Origin: Atrichornis clamosus
Lineage: Eukaryota > Chordata > Aves > Passeriformes > Menuridae
DNA length: 64,000 nucleotides
Assembly (NCBI GenBank): GCA_013400975.1
Contig: WBMZ01008626.1
Location: forward strand, 1 to 64,000
Direction: 5' to 3'
Shown: one piece after another, positions 25,392 through 38,104 of the stretch
Position numbering within the stretch: position 1 is the stretch's first letter
Layout: every line of letters starts with the position of its first letter
Position numbers and translations under genes: made by a program
The notes under the pieces: generated by a model
What the model was told of the DNA's origin: nothing
Database searches by the model: none
What the model saw: the letters and a program-made list of their open reading frames with translations, nothing else

Positions 25392-28300
25392 CTGCCAGAA
25401 ACAACCTATTTGTGAAAAGACAGTGGGTGTGTTAGATTTACAAACCAATGAGAAAAATCTCATTCACTAATGCAATATATTACATATAACTTGACCTAGT
25501 AGTTATCAAAGTCAATAGTCCAGAGTACAGGTACCAACACTGCTACATTGTCAACTATAGCAAGAATTTATGACACATGAAACACTTATCTTCTTCAACA
25601 CTCAGTCTTCCTATTAAACCTTCAAATTAGGACATTAAAATCCAATTATGTTTCCTCTTGCAAAACCTCAGTCTCCATTTCCTAATGTATCAAGACTGAA
25701 ATATAATACAAGAGATTCAGACCTTCAAATTATTGGTAAAATAACAAATGACAAGAAACAAAAACTTTTCATAATTATGCTATTGCTAGCCAATATTCCA
25801 AAGGCTGCATCAATGAAGGATGCTAAAAACCTGAGCAAATTGGGAATACTCAAATACCACAATAAGTTCATTGCAAGAGTAGTTCATCAATTCACTTCTA
25901 TCACATCTATCAATCATCATTCCCTTATATAAAAGTACAGATCTTCACAGATAAACCACTGGTACCTTCTCTAATTAACAGTTGTACTGAGAAGCAAAAG
26001 CAAAGCCTTCCACCTGAAGAAAACGAGATTGTCATGAACAGTAAGAATTCCAGATCACTTTGTATAAGCCACCAGAGAACCTCCATAGGATGATAAATTT
26101 CTATTTCCAATACTAACACATGTCCTAGCAGATCAATATTCACAACAGAGATCTTTATTAAGAACAAGTATGAACAGCCTATTCCTTAATCTGCCTACTC
26201 TTCTTTCCAGCTGCTTGAAAAAGCCCCACCCACGGTACTTATTCATATGGACAGGGAAGCCTTTAGATTCTGCTGCTATCACTCCTGAGCCCAGTACTTA
26301 TGCTTTTACACACTTAACAGTAGATACAAAACAAAAAACATCCCAAAACCAGCCCGTAACTTTGTTCTACCCCAGCTGATTATTTATTTGATTTGAGCAC
26401 ACTTTGTGGAGATACAGCTTTTCTAACATCTTGGATGCAAGCAAGTTATGAGGACATTCTACTAATGCAGAAAACGGATTCAATACATATGTTGCAAAAA
26501 GATAAGCAAACATAACACTTAAAAATGACTTCTTATTCTTTATCCCTTGTGGTAAAGCAGCTACATTTTAAATCAAGCAGTAGTCTTCAGCCATCTTCCT
26601 ACTTCAAGCCCCTTAGCACATAGATCAGGCACTCGAGCATTCCAGTTTGCTAGAGGCCTAGCTCAGACACTAAGCCTTCATTCTCCTTCCTAACTCTCCC
26701 TTTCATAAATTCAGCCCAAATCCTGAACAAGCTTCTTTCCTAGAAAGTGCTTCAGCATTCTAGCAGACCCTACTCTTCAGTAAGATACTCCCTTATAAAC
26801 TAATTTTCATGGAATAAATGAGAACAAAAATCTTAGCATTATTTATTGAATAACGTAAGTTGAAAAACAGGCACTCTATTTCTCACTGTAAACAGAGCTT
26901 GAAAACAGGTCTTAAAAAAATATTTTCAGCATCTTAGAGACACTTCTATTTGCTCATGTTGCTCCTTTTCCCATATCTCTCAAAATAATTTACCTTCTTC
27001 CAGGTAGGATATTACAATTTTTCATTCTGTCGTGAGTTTGTGTTCTATTTGACTATTACATCATACTTAAAAAAAAATATTTATTTTTTAAATTTTAGTT
27101 GTATAACAATCAAGTAAGTATCACATTTTAGCTATATGATCTTAGAATTTTGTGAAAGTATGAAGCAAAAGGCCTCTGCATATCCTGCTACTATTCTTAT
27201 TAAGTACTATGTTAATTCCATACTAAGATTCTTACTCATTAAATTAATTTTGGTGGAATATTTCAGAATACAGGAATAGATCCAGTTATTTTAAAAATAC
27301 CAGACCTTTCATCCTTACACCATAAAACAACAATTAATGCACTGCTGGTATGCTGGTTCTCAGGCAAGACTCTTCCCCCTCCATGTTGCTGACATATGCT
27401 TCAAAAGTTGTGGAGCAATTTGGATAAAAATGGATCAGTGACAACAGTTAACCCCTCCTTAATTATACTACAATAAAGAAAGCAGGAAGGCATAGCAAAA
27501 GATATAGGTAGTGCAAAATACTATTAAACATTTGTTTATCTTTTCCTTTGGAAAAGTAATGAAGACAATTAAGTTATTTCTGTTTTAAAAAGAAAAAACG
27601 CCATCTGTTTGCTGTAGCATTGTAGTTTGTTTGGACAAGCATGAAATAATTAAAAACCCTTTAATCTTAATACTTCCCATGTTTTTCTAGACTGCAGCAT
27701 TCATAAAGACGTAAGGACAACATCCAATGACTGTGTAACTCAGTATTCTAGAGAGCAAGTGACTTTTAGATGACACAGAGTGAGAAAATCAACTCACTAC
27801 ACTGGTTACTCGCTATGACTGCTTTTTTGCTTGCTGCTTCCCATACCAAGAGCTAAGGAAGGTATGAGAGAAAAACAGGCAAGATTGATTTAACTTGCAT
27901 AATACTTATCGGTTTTACCCGGCCATTTACAGCTTGTAGTGAATTCAGATTTTTATCACTAACAGTAATTACTACCCCTTGCAAAAACTACTTCAAAACA
28001 CAAAGCTGACACAGGTTATCAGGAAAAATATCTAGTTCTATTTTTATACATGCCCAAGCTACAGAAGCTGTAGTTATTAGAGAACTTCAAAGTTTACAAT
28101 CTTACAGCATCCCTCCCCCAAAATCATTCTAGACAGTCAGATACCATGTACAAAAATAACCAGCTGTCAAGATGACAGCAGACCACAGCAACTGAGGAAG
28201 GCCACCTAAGGAGCATACAGCAAAACTCATTCATTCAAGTTACATCAATATATCTAATAAATTAATAATAAAACCTACTACAGTCATACCACCCACTTTT

Positions 28301-31153
28301 TAGCAGCTCAGGACAAAAAAAAAAATGCAAGACTGAAAACCTGATAGAGCACAACCATATCATTTTGATATATTAAAGAAGTCACTAACACTTTCTATAA
28401 GTGTATATGAAATCAACATCTTTTGAATTTTCACAATGTTGAAACTCTGTAGTTGAAGTTTACAACATGGCAGCATACATACACAACAAGCAAGGAAAGT
28501 ATTTGCTTGATCTGAAGAGAAGCAGTAGCATAGTTTGACACAGCCACTAGAGAATGTTTTTGGCCTGTTCTTTTCATGCCTGTGAGCTGAGCACAGTGTC
28601 TCACAAGGATTTAGAAGTAGATTTCAGTGCTACAGTCCCCCATGCATGCTCCAAGCCTCAGGTCACATTAATTCTCCTGTTCCTTAATTCACCAGTAAAA
28701 TACGACCCTTGAGAACCGGGGAGATACTATACTCAGTACCCTACACACACACTGCAAACTCAGCTCTGGTGAAAGTTCCCTGAAAAAATCCACTAACATG
28801 TCTCCCCTTCTCCTCCCAATTTTGTATGCTATGTAATCAATACGTTTGGAACATACAAAGAAAGAAAATCTTGGTAAGACATTTTCATTCATTTATACAA
28901 AAGCAAGTACACAACTGCTTGACTTGAACCAAGCTCTTAAACTGATACATATGGGAGTTATGCAAGGGAACTACTAATAGAAAAATCTGCTGAAGAAAGT
29001 ACTATAAAAATTTCTGAGATGGATGGCTTCACATGGATGGAAATGAGGGAGATTCTCTTACTTTTATAGAGTTTAACATAAGAACTCCGTAACAAAAGGC
29101 AAGGTCCATTTTGCAGTCTTGGGCACTACAAATACACAGGTCACTCTTCTGAGTAGGAACTTTCACTGTTCTTCTGAATATCCCAAGCCACAGCAGCTCC
29201 ATGCTGAAATGCCAGAACATGAGGCTTGGAGCATATTATTACCAAAGTACCTCTGTTAATCCTACCAACTAATTTTATCAGATGCTGGGTATTCTCACCA
29301 CTCTAAGAGAAATTTTTATGATGCTAGATAGTCTGAATTTTACTTATGAAAGAGAAGAGTCCTAAGGATTTTAACAGATCACGCTCCAATCTTATTGAGT
29401 TTGTGCACAAAACACGAACAGCCCCAGCCAATACCTACAAACTCACAATTCAGTGGCATAATGGCACAATTCAGTCATGTTAAGTGTAGGCACTGGCCTA
29501 TTTTCAACTACAAGACAGCTAATACAGAAGTATCAAAGTAACACTGGTGACAAAAGCCAGCCTACTGAAGAGATTAAGACAGTGAGCACTGTTCCTACAA
29601 TTAATGTGATTAAGTGTATTATAAAATACAAAGGCCACAAGAAAAATTCAAGATAAATTTAAAACTGGAACATTCCACCACTTTTATGTCATAGCAAAAA
29701 ACAGTGTTTCTTGCCAATAGCACACTTACTGTTGTATCAATTTCTGATAAACTTTCATGAACAGACACAAAGCATACAATACTGAGGTTGCAGCCATTAT
29801 CTATCTACTATAGACTTCTTTATGCTGGACTTTCTTGAATGTTTTAGAAAGCAGTAACTAAAAAGCCTTATTTATTAGTCACTCCTACTAACCGAATTTT
29901 CTGTTATGCCTTTCCAGGTTTGCCAAGATTAGTGTGGCACCTTACCGCAGTATTCAAGACAGTGATAGGGACAACTAGCTAAACACTTATCATATGTAAG
30001 CCAGTTTATATTGAAACATAATAAGTCAGTAAATTGAACAGTTGTATCAATACAGTCACTGCAAAAAAACCATAGCCTTCCAATTAAAGGTAAGAGCCAG
30101 CTCATCCAAATGATGAATGGTACCAATCGCTTTCAGATAAACTGGTTTATCATACAGGAAATGTAAGCATGATGACTATAATACCATTGTCTCTAGCCAC
30201 CTCACTTCAGTCACCATCTACCTTTTCCTGACACTTCTTCTTATGGAAGAACAATACACACATGCAATCCAGTCTGTAACTCTGAACAGTCACTGTAAAA
30301 TTCGAAAAAAGCAAAAATGCCACACTTTTTACTTGGTCTGAACATTTTACGGAAGAAACTGATTAATTTCAGCTGCTTAATTAGCTGTTTAGCCTCTCAT
30401 TTCCATCCCCACGCTCTGAAAGAGGTAAAAGGTAAGAAAAAAAAGAAATCGTTAAAAATGCTGCGAGAATAGCCTTTCATGCTCCTGTTTCTTGTAACAT
30501 TTTGATAGTTCTTATGCAATTCCGCTCTCCTCTAAAACATAAAAAGGCTTGGGTTTGTTCCTCCGCCCTACTCTAGCTTTATGTCTAGTTCCAGTTCAGT
30601 GTGATGCAGAAGACATCCAGTACACTAGGCCTGTCGCGATCCTCCCGATGGCGACGCGATGTCGGGACTATTTTACTTCCCACCGAGTTCACCCTCCTTC
30701 CTCCAGCCGCAAGTGAAAGGGAAAGCGAGGAACCCACCTTCCAACCTCCCCCTCTGTATCTCACAAGCAACTGGAGAGGAACAGCCCTCACAGCTGGCCC
30801 CAGACAGCGATACCTCTCTGCAGAGGCGCCCGCACGCAGGGGAGGATCCCCGTTCTCCCGGGCCCAGCTCCTCCAACCCCCGCCGCCACCTCCCCTCCCC
30901 TCCCCCGCGGCTCCCTTCCAGGCACAGGAATAAGGGGAAGTGGGAAAACCGGGGGCGCCATTTTGAGCCGGGAAGGGAGAGAACAGCCTCCCCTCCCCGC
31001 ACGCCGGGCTGCCCACCTCAGCCACCCGGACCGCAGCACGACAGCTTCCGCAGGGCCCGGGTGAGCGGCTGCCGACAGGAACCCGCACGATGCGCGTCCC
31101 CCCACCGTCTCGCCGCCGCCAGGGCCCCCCCCGCGCCGCCACCGCCTCCTCAC
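25392..31153 (-). other. RAB5A: RAB5A intron 1, no further gene seen
   Basis: 5.8 kb between the non-coding first exon and exon 2. Mostly AT-rich, becoming CpG-rich from about 30.6 kb. No nested gene, RNA gene or clear mobile element was recognised. A YY1-type CGCCATTTTG lies at 30956-30965. Confidence 0.6.
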
Positions 31154-31560
31154 CTGGTCGCGGTCGGGGAGCTGGGGAGGCGGCGCAGCGATGTCCGCCC
31201 GTCCGCGCGTCGCTCGGGGCTGGCAGACGAGCCGGGGCACGGTGGGTGGAGGAGGGGGAAGAGGGGAGGCGGCTCCTCGGTGGGGGCGAGGGGCGGGGGC
31301 GCAGCCGTGCCTCACCCAGCCCCGCCGCCGACTTCCGCCGCCGCCTCTGCCCCGACCAAAACACACTCACACACACGCAACACGCACTTCCGCCGCCGCC
31401 ACGTCACGGCCCGCACGCGCCGTGCCCTTCCGGTTCGCCCGCGCCACTCACGTGGCTCCCTTTCTTTCCCACCTTTTCTCCTCCTCCTTTTGTTCCTGCT
31501 CCCTCCCTCCTGCTCAGCCGCTGCCACGGCAGCGGAGCCTGGCTCCTCATGAGGGTGTGC
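30600..31560. promoter_or_regulatory. RAB5A: RAB5A CpG island
   Basis: About 960 bases of dense CG dinucleotides, CCGCC and GGGGCGG boxes covering the first exon, the start of intron 1 and the promoter. On the promoter side it holds ETS-like ACTTCCG (31386-31392) and CTTCCGG (31428-31434), a CRE-like CACGTCA (31400-31406) and an E-box CACGTG (31449-31454). The long open frames on both strands are composition artefacts. Confidence 0.85.
31154..31420 (-). other. RAB5A: RAB5A non-coding first exon (5' limit uncertain)
   Basis: On the minus strand, GACCAG|GTGAGG gives a strong splice donor at 31154/31153 inside the CpG island, in the place expected for the untranslated first exon. The transcription start is not visible. 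It probably lies between about 31.3 and 31.42 kb, next to the ETS and CRE-like motifs. Confidence 0.6.
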
Positions 31561-31647
31561 TCTACCTCCTGCTTCTCCCCAGCGTCCAGGAGAAGAGTCT
31601 CTGGGAGCGACCCGAGCATCTTCCCGTAGTCTTCCATCTGCCATGTA

Positions 31648-31843
31648 CTGTGAGGGTGGTGAGGCACTGGAACAGATTGCCCAGAGAAGCTGTGGATGCC
31701 CCATCCTTGGGAGTGTTCAAGGCCAGGCTTGGTGAGGCTCTGAGCAACCTGGTCTAGTGGGAGATGTCCCTCCTCATGACAGGGTGTTGGAACAAGATGA
31801 TCTTTAAGATCCCTTCCAACCCAAACCATTCCATGATTCTATG
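31648..31843 (+). mobile_element. CR1 LINE 3' end next to the RAB5A promoter
   Basis: Runs GTGAGGGTGGTGAGGCACTG, TGCCCAGAGAAGCTGTGGAT, AACCTGGTCTAGTGGGAG, GATCTTTAAGATCCCTTCC and CCAAACCATTCCATGATTCT. This is the complete and well-preserved CR1 3' tail. It starts less than 100 bases from the edge of the RAB5A CpG island, upstream of that gene and antisense to it. Confidence 0.9.
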
Positions 31844-34800
31844 CCAATCCTCTAGGGACTGCACTGCAGCCTGAGGAGGCCACTGAGGTGCCAGGGATGG
31901 AAGCTGGGTATCATGCAGAGAAAAGTCCTGGTTTAATACTTTAAAAGAACCAGTTTCCAAAGCTATTAGTCAAATGAGCTGAAAGGAGGAACTACATAGG
32001 AAAATCTGAATTGCAAGTGGGGATTTAGTTAACTTACTTTAAACATTGAACAGCCACTGATAAAGCCTTAGAGGTTGGCTCATCGGCAGAATGCTGAAAA
32101 CTTGGGAAAATGGGTTGCTAACAGAGAACAAGCCTTGATTGCTTCATAGGTGGATATAAACAAGGTCTTGATTGCTTCATAGCATGAAGCATGACTTTAT
32201 GAGAGAGAAGGATAAGGATCAGTTGGTCACAGGCTATAAGTGGGCTCTACAGGAAACAGAACAGTCACGGTAAATGTTTCAGCGGTATAGCAGATTTAAC
32301 AAGGTCTAAGAGTTGGCACTTGAAGGAAATAAAAACAACTGGTAAGATGTTAAATAACTATCAGCAATGGTGTATAGAAATTGGTACAATTTAATGAAGA
32401 TTGTTTAGATACTTCATCACAGGAAATAAGTTGATGTTGGTGTATTCTCAAAATATGCTTTAGTTCAACCACATGTATTTAAATGAAGCAAAAATTAAGT
32501 TATGTAAAGCCTGCAGTCAGTGTTATGCTAGAAGTGTGGCTCCATTATTCTGGTCATCCATAAAATGAGTTCAGTGTTATTTGTCCAGTCAGTTCTCTTG
32601 CCAGTGTAGGTTTATCTCTTCCCATTGTTGCAGTCACTTTAGAAATATGCTGATTACAGAGGAGAAAGGTTAAATCAATCACATCACAGGTTGTTGAGGT
32701 TTTTACAATCTCCATCCTTTAGTGCTGCTTTAGAAACATTTTGCTGCATATAAAATATTATAGCAAATGGCCTTGTAGAATGAGAGAGAAATCAACAAAT
32801 CTCATATCTGTCTACTCTTCTGTTTTCTATTTTTTGGTCTTTTTTTCCCCTTCCCTAGTGTGACATATCAATACTATAACTTACTGAAGTGAATGGAGTG
32901 AAAACAGGTTGTTCTTTTTCTTTTCATCTTCATCAATTCTTCTTTTCCATATACTTTTTCATTGGTATCAGTTTGGTCTCAGAGTAATAATTTTCCCATT
33001 CTGTATTACTAAGTTGAAGTTAATCACTTAAGTGCTTTTTGAAAGGCCAATATGTAACTTCAAAAAAGAGTAAAAAAGTCCTTGTGCTTACCAGTGATGT
33101 AAAATACCAGACTAACTCCAGAGAAATATATTTGAAAGTATATAAATTTTTTGAGCTGTTGGTTGAATGTTTGTAGGAGTTGTCCTTTAAATCACGTAAT
33201 CCTGCCCTAATGCACTGCTTATTTGCCATTACTCTTTAACTGGCTTCAGTGGACTGCAGGATTTGCTGAGCAAAACAGCAGATTCCTGAAAATCAAATGT
33301 GTTTTACTATATATATGATCACACATTTGAGCACCAGCCAGCATCCAGTGGCAGCTGCTCGCTCACTCACCTCCCTGCAGTAGGGCAGAGATTAGAACAG
33401 GAAGAACAAAAGCAGACAACTTGTTGGTCAAAATAAAGAAAGTGTAACAGATGAAGGGAAAAGGGAATACAAAGGAAATCTCTGGCTACCTCCCATAAAT
33501 AGACCCGTGTCCCACTAGTCTCCAAGCAGCAGCCAACTTGGAAGACATCATCATCTTCTACCGCCATTTCTTATTGCTGAGCAGGATGCTGTGTGATATG
33601 GAATATCCATTTGATCAATTTCGGTCGGCCATTCTGACTGTATTCCGCTCCCAAGTTTCTTGACCATCACCAGCATACCTCCCTGGGTGGGGTTCATAAC
33701 AAAGTGGGGAAAAAGAGAAAGTCCTGACCCTGTGCAAGTAGCTGAAGTATTGCTGTGTTATCACTAGTTTAGTCACGAATCCAAAACACATACATGACAT
33801 TTCATGTTTCACTTTATCTTCTCAAATGAAGAGCTACTGACAGAAGGTATGACCCAAATCCATTTGTGTTTCCAGCTGCAAGCTAAACTCTCTTGAGTAA
33901 GTTGTGATACCCTACAGCTGCAGAGTGAGTTGGATCAACCAACGCTATCACGCAAAAATTATTCACCAAAAGACGCAGTTTTGTATTGGCACAGCAGACT
34001 GAACCAGCTCCGCTGTGGCTACAGGCTCTAAGATCTCGTGCAGGTGACAGTAAAGGCATATGAGTTCAGGGAAGACAAGAACCACCTGTTTGGCAGTAAG
34101 CTTTCATTAGGTGCAACATAAAACCACATGCTCAGTTTACACATCATGTATGAGAGAAAATACAAAACATAATGCAGCCATGCTCTGAAAATAAGAACCA
34201 TAATATTTCATATGTAGGGATTATAATTATGCTTCTGATATAAATAGATAAATATTTTCTAAAATCAAAATAATCTTTCAGATTATCAGATGTATCTGAA
34301 GTTCAAGGCTGAATGGAATTTTTGATGCAGAAATTCCATTCATGTGATATAGTTGCACTAATAAAAAGGGGGCAAAAGGAATAATGTACTACTCTCACAT
34401 GATAGAGAATTTTTCTCTTCAGAATGCTTTGAGCAGAGTTCAGATGCATTGCAGTAGGCCATTTTGCTGACACTGCTAGCATGAATGGAAATCTCACATG
34501 CTTTTGTCAGTTAAGTATATAGGCAGTCCATGTTTTGGATGATGTGATGGATGCACTCTGGCACTCAGATCCTGCAACAGCAGAGCTGTTCCATGTGCTG
34601 TTACATGCAGGAGGTTCCTGTGCGCTAACTTAACTCCCTGACTGCGACACAGAGGTGCGGCACAGTCTCTCTTGCTTTGTGAAACTCTCAAATTGTTCAC
34701 AGCTGGTTGACGCTGACACAGAGGGACAGCAAACAGCAAACATTCACTGTAAATGTGTGAAGTAGAGGCACGAGGGCATGTGGCAATAATCAAATGACCA

Positions 34801-37789
34801 AGTTCCAGTTACTGTACTTTGGGCTTGACAGGTCTCTGTGAATTCTGTTGGTGAAGACAAGTTTCTTCTGTCGTAGTCTGGACAAATAGATGCTGAAAGA
34901 AAGCTCTGAAATCACACGGATAGCCCTACCAGTGGTCATGCTTCATATTTTATTTCATCATGGTTCATATATCAAATAGCAAAAGTGAAACTGCTGGATG
35001 ATATCAACAAATTTATGTTACTGGGTCATGGTTTCACCAGGTGGATTTCCATCTATTTTAGCATTTCTCTGCAGAGTTTAATAATATATACTCTACCAAG
35101 CCTTTTTGTGTTTAAATCTAATGCTAGATGTGTAATAGTAAGTGGAAGTTGACTTTAGAGGATGTGACTGAACGTCACAATTTTTTTTTTATGTGTCCAT
35201 CTGCTACAACATCCCTTTTTTCTATCTTCTATCTCTACTTGTTTACATTGTCTCTGTACCTACATTGGCTTGGTCATATCATAGCATATAGAAAGTGTGC
35301 AGCACATAGAAAACAGTAATTTTCTATCTGTAAATGAGTTGAATAAAAACCACATAGGTAACCAGGCAATAACAATGTGCATCATCATGGCTGACATTCT
35401 TGAGGTGTTTCAGAAAATTTGCAGTGTTTTACACAGTCCTCTGCCCTTCAGAGACCTTAAGGAATCCAAAAACTTAGTGCTTTGACTGCTATCTATGCCA
35501 GCACCATAGTCAGAGTGAGAACTGTGTTGCAGAACATTGGGTGTTTGTGCTTAATAAAGAAAGTAAAATGCAGGGGTTTAGACAGTTTCCATTCCTCAGT
35601 TTTAGCCTAAACAAGATAGAAAAAGGCATTAGATTGTGGGAATTGGATGTTAGCAACTAGTGAAATGCCAAGTACTGTTGAGGAAAAAAAGTGCTGCTGT
35701 AGAGTGAAAAATTTTGTTCAACTTTTTCCAAACAGCTTTCTCTACAGATCCTACTTTTTTAACATAGGAGATGACAAATTCATGCAGAAGTAAAGAAAGT
35801 CTTGATCTTTTTTTTCTTCCTAAAATTGAGTTTAATTGTTTTTGGCTAATTCATCAGCTTATCTTTAAAATTTACAGGTCCTTCTCACTCTACAAATATT
35901 GTTCCTGCAGCCAAAATAACTTTCAGTATAAGAAAGAATGAATATGACACTGATTTCAGAATGATAAGAATTATAGGAAAGAATATATATTGTTAGGTTT
36001 CAAATTGATGTATAGGGACCCACATTTCTGCAGAAAACAACCACAGGGAGGCAAAAAAAGAAGGCTGAGGACTTCTGCTCTACTTATTCTGCAATAGGAA
36101 TTCCTTTTACATGTCCAGGTCTTATTTTTATGCCTTTGACACATCCCACCTCCATCAGGGCTCAGTGGATTCTTTCAATTAGCAAGTGTGGCCACCTACT
36201 GGGGAAAAAACAAGGTAAAAATAAATCAGCAATGTACAGAATGTACAAAAAAGGTAATACCTTGAACACAGGTAAAGAGCTAGAAATATAATAAACATAA
36301 GGATAAGATATTCAAATCCCAGTTTCCTGTACCCTAATATTACTGTCAAATTTTTACATTACTGTACTTTGCTCTTCCTCTGTTTAAGGAGTTCTGCCTT
36401 CTTCTGACAACTTTATCCTTACCCAGTTACTTCTCTTGATGAGATCAAATTCCTCCCAGATTTCTAACATCTGCAGTTTTGTTCAAGTTGCCTTTTAGTC
36501 TTTACTAGATACAAATTGCACCTTACAGATAAATGGATCACAAGGCAAGACATAACAAATAATTTTATTTATTAAACTACCAACAATTATTGCTTTATTT
36601 GACAGAAACACTCTAAACTTAAAGTAATGGCAAATATGATTGAAATATGAAATGAACTGCACACGCTAAAACTTTACAAGAGCTCCTTTACTTCCCAAGT
36701 GGACATGGGTGTTCTATATTAGCAGTGTGGTGCAGCCATGTTTATAGCAGAAAAACACACCTACTTTTGAAAAAGGGCACCAGCATTGCCACAGCTAGAT
36801 CATAGCTGATACTAAATGATGCTTCTGGCCTGGAAAAGACCAAGCTATGTTCACATGGGCTGGAAGTTATTTGGTCATAGCACTGAGGAGTACTGTTGGT
36901 GACTTGGACAGCCAAAGCAGATCATCAGAGAGCAGTGGCTGCCTGAGCCTCTCACCTCCCACTTGTAGAAAAGGGTCCTGAGAATTCAGTTTTAATTCAA
37001 CATCATTCATTTAAAATCCTTATCAAACAAATGTTAGAGCACAGAATAAAATGGTAATGTTTGTTCATTAGTTACGATTAAGGTCTGTACATTTATCTAA
37101 AATTGGTTTTGCCATCGTTAGACTATAGAGAATGGAGCAGGATGTGATTAAATTTTGATGTTTTACTGGGAAGAAGGGAAGACTTTGCTAAATGTCATCT
37201 GAGAATAAAAGTCTTTCAAAGAGCTGAGGGTCTCTTAAACAGTGGTGAAACTTCTTCAGTCTTACCCATGCTGCCTTTCTGAAGTAATCCACATCTGTTT
37301 CTAAAAGGCAAATACAGTGGGTTAGATATACGAGGTGTTGACTGATTTAAGACAGAGTAGGAGCGCTCACGTGTTCTGATACATGGGTAGTGCTGACGGG
37401 CTTCTGTCACCCACCTCCGTGCTGCGTGTGGGTGGGAGCTGCAGTTTTCTCTAGAGGAACAGCTCCAGCGTACAATATTTTAATAACGTCTATACATATG
37501 ACAACATTTGTGAAAGGGGCTGTATTTTTTATTACAGAAATAAAGATTGAAAGTTTGATCAGACTTTTGACCATGTAAGAGATCATTTCAACCTCAAGAT
37601 TCAACCCGCCTGTCTGAAAGCTGGTGGATTTTTAAAGACTTTAATAATCGGTCTAAGAAATGTGCTACCTCTGCGGTTCGGCCTTAATTGTTAGATCATG
37701 TAATTTACAAAATAGACCAATGTAATTTATTTCCGGACTTTCGCCGAGGGGTATGAGATTAAAGGAGATGACGAGTGCTGAAGGCGTTG
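31844..37789. other. Intergenic sequence between RAB5A and EFHB promoters
   Basis: About 6 kb of AT-rich sequence with no recognisable coding exon. An imperfect tandem duplication lies at 32129-32182. A perfect 7-bp inverted repeat, GCTTCAT-AGC-ATGAAGC, lies at 32174-32190. The rest shows nothing I can name. Confidence 0.45.
32129..32182 (+). repeat. Imperfect tandem duplication, period about 32 bp
   Basis: The motif CTTGATTGCTTCATAG, preceded by CAAG, occurs at 32129-32149 and again at 32161-32182 with one extra base. It is a local duplication in intergenic sequence. Confidence 0.7.
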
Positions 37790-37800
37790 GAGGGAGTGCC

Positions 37801-37946
37801 GTGAGGGGCAGGACGGGGCGCGCTGGGTGCGAGGGGGATGGCGGAGCGCCGTGAGGGGCAGGACGGGGCGCGCTGGGTGCGAGGGGGATGGCGGAGCGCC
37901 GTGAGGGGCAGGACGGGGCGCGCTGGGTGCGAGGGGGATGGCGGAG
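37801..37946 (+). repeat. GC-rich minisatellite, three 50-bp units
   Basis: Three units start at 37801, 37851 and 37901, each beginning GTGAGGGGCAGGACGGGGCG. The units are identical except that the last four bases of the third differ. Each carries ATGGCGGAG, the same nine bases that open the EFHB coding region at 38039. The near-perfect identity suggests recent expansion and likely copy-number variation. Confidence 0.95.
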
Positions 37947-38038
37947 AGGGCCGTGAGAGGCGTCCGCACTGCCCGGCTCGCACGAGCGCTCCCGGCGCTG
38001 CCGCCGCCGTTACCGAGCCGGCAAGGTCCGCGGCCGCC
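37838..38038 (+). other. EFHB: In-frame upstream ATG: possible EFHB N-terminal extension
   Basis: The ATG in the first minisatellite unit has G at -3 and +4 and stays open for 67 codons into the EFHB start at 38039. If transcription starts upstream of 37838, the protein would gain 67 Arg/Gly/Ala-rich residues. The composition looks like translated repeat, so I prefer the downstream start, but the sequence alone cannot exclude the longer form. Confidence 0.35.
37888..37956 (+). other. Upstream ORF from second repeat unit
   Basis: The ATG in the second minisatellite unit opens a 22-codon frame ending at TGA 37954-37956, out of frame with EFHB. It would be a uORF if included in the mRNA. Confidence 0.4.
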
Positions 38039-38072
38039 ATGGCGGAGCAGCTGCCGCCGTGCCCCGAGGTGA
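37938..38072 (+). other. Upstream ORF overlapping the EFHB start
   Basis: The ATG in the third minisatellite unit opens a frame that runs through the EFHB start codon out of frame and stops at TGA 38070-38072. If transcribed, it should lower initiation at 38039. Confidence 0.4.
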
Positions 38073-38104
38073 CGGCCCCCGACGGGACTCCGCAGCAGCC
38101 GGAC
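38039..38104 (+). CDS. EFHB: EFHB coding exon 1
   Basis: 22 codons, MAEQLPPCPEV through QQPD, starting at a GCCGCCATGG context in the CpG island and ending at a GAC|GTGAGT donor in phase 0. The homology is too short to prove the start. It is chosen for context and for the clean in-phase splice to exon 2. Confidence 0.75.

Noticed and set aside
30585..31757. Several long overlapping open frames on both strands (110-297 residues)
   Set aside because: They lie in the RAB5A CpG island, are Arg/Pro/Gly/Ala-rich in every frame, overlap each other and show no domain. GC-rich DNA has few stop codons.
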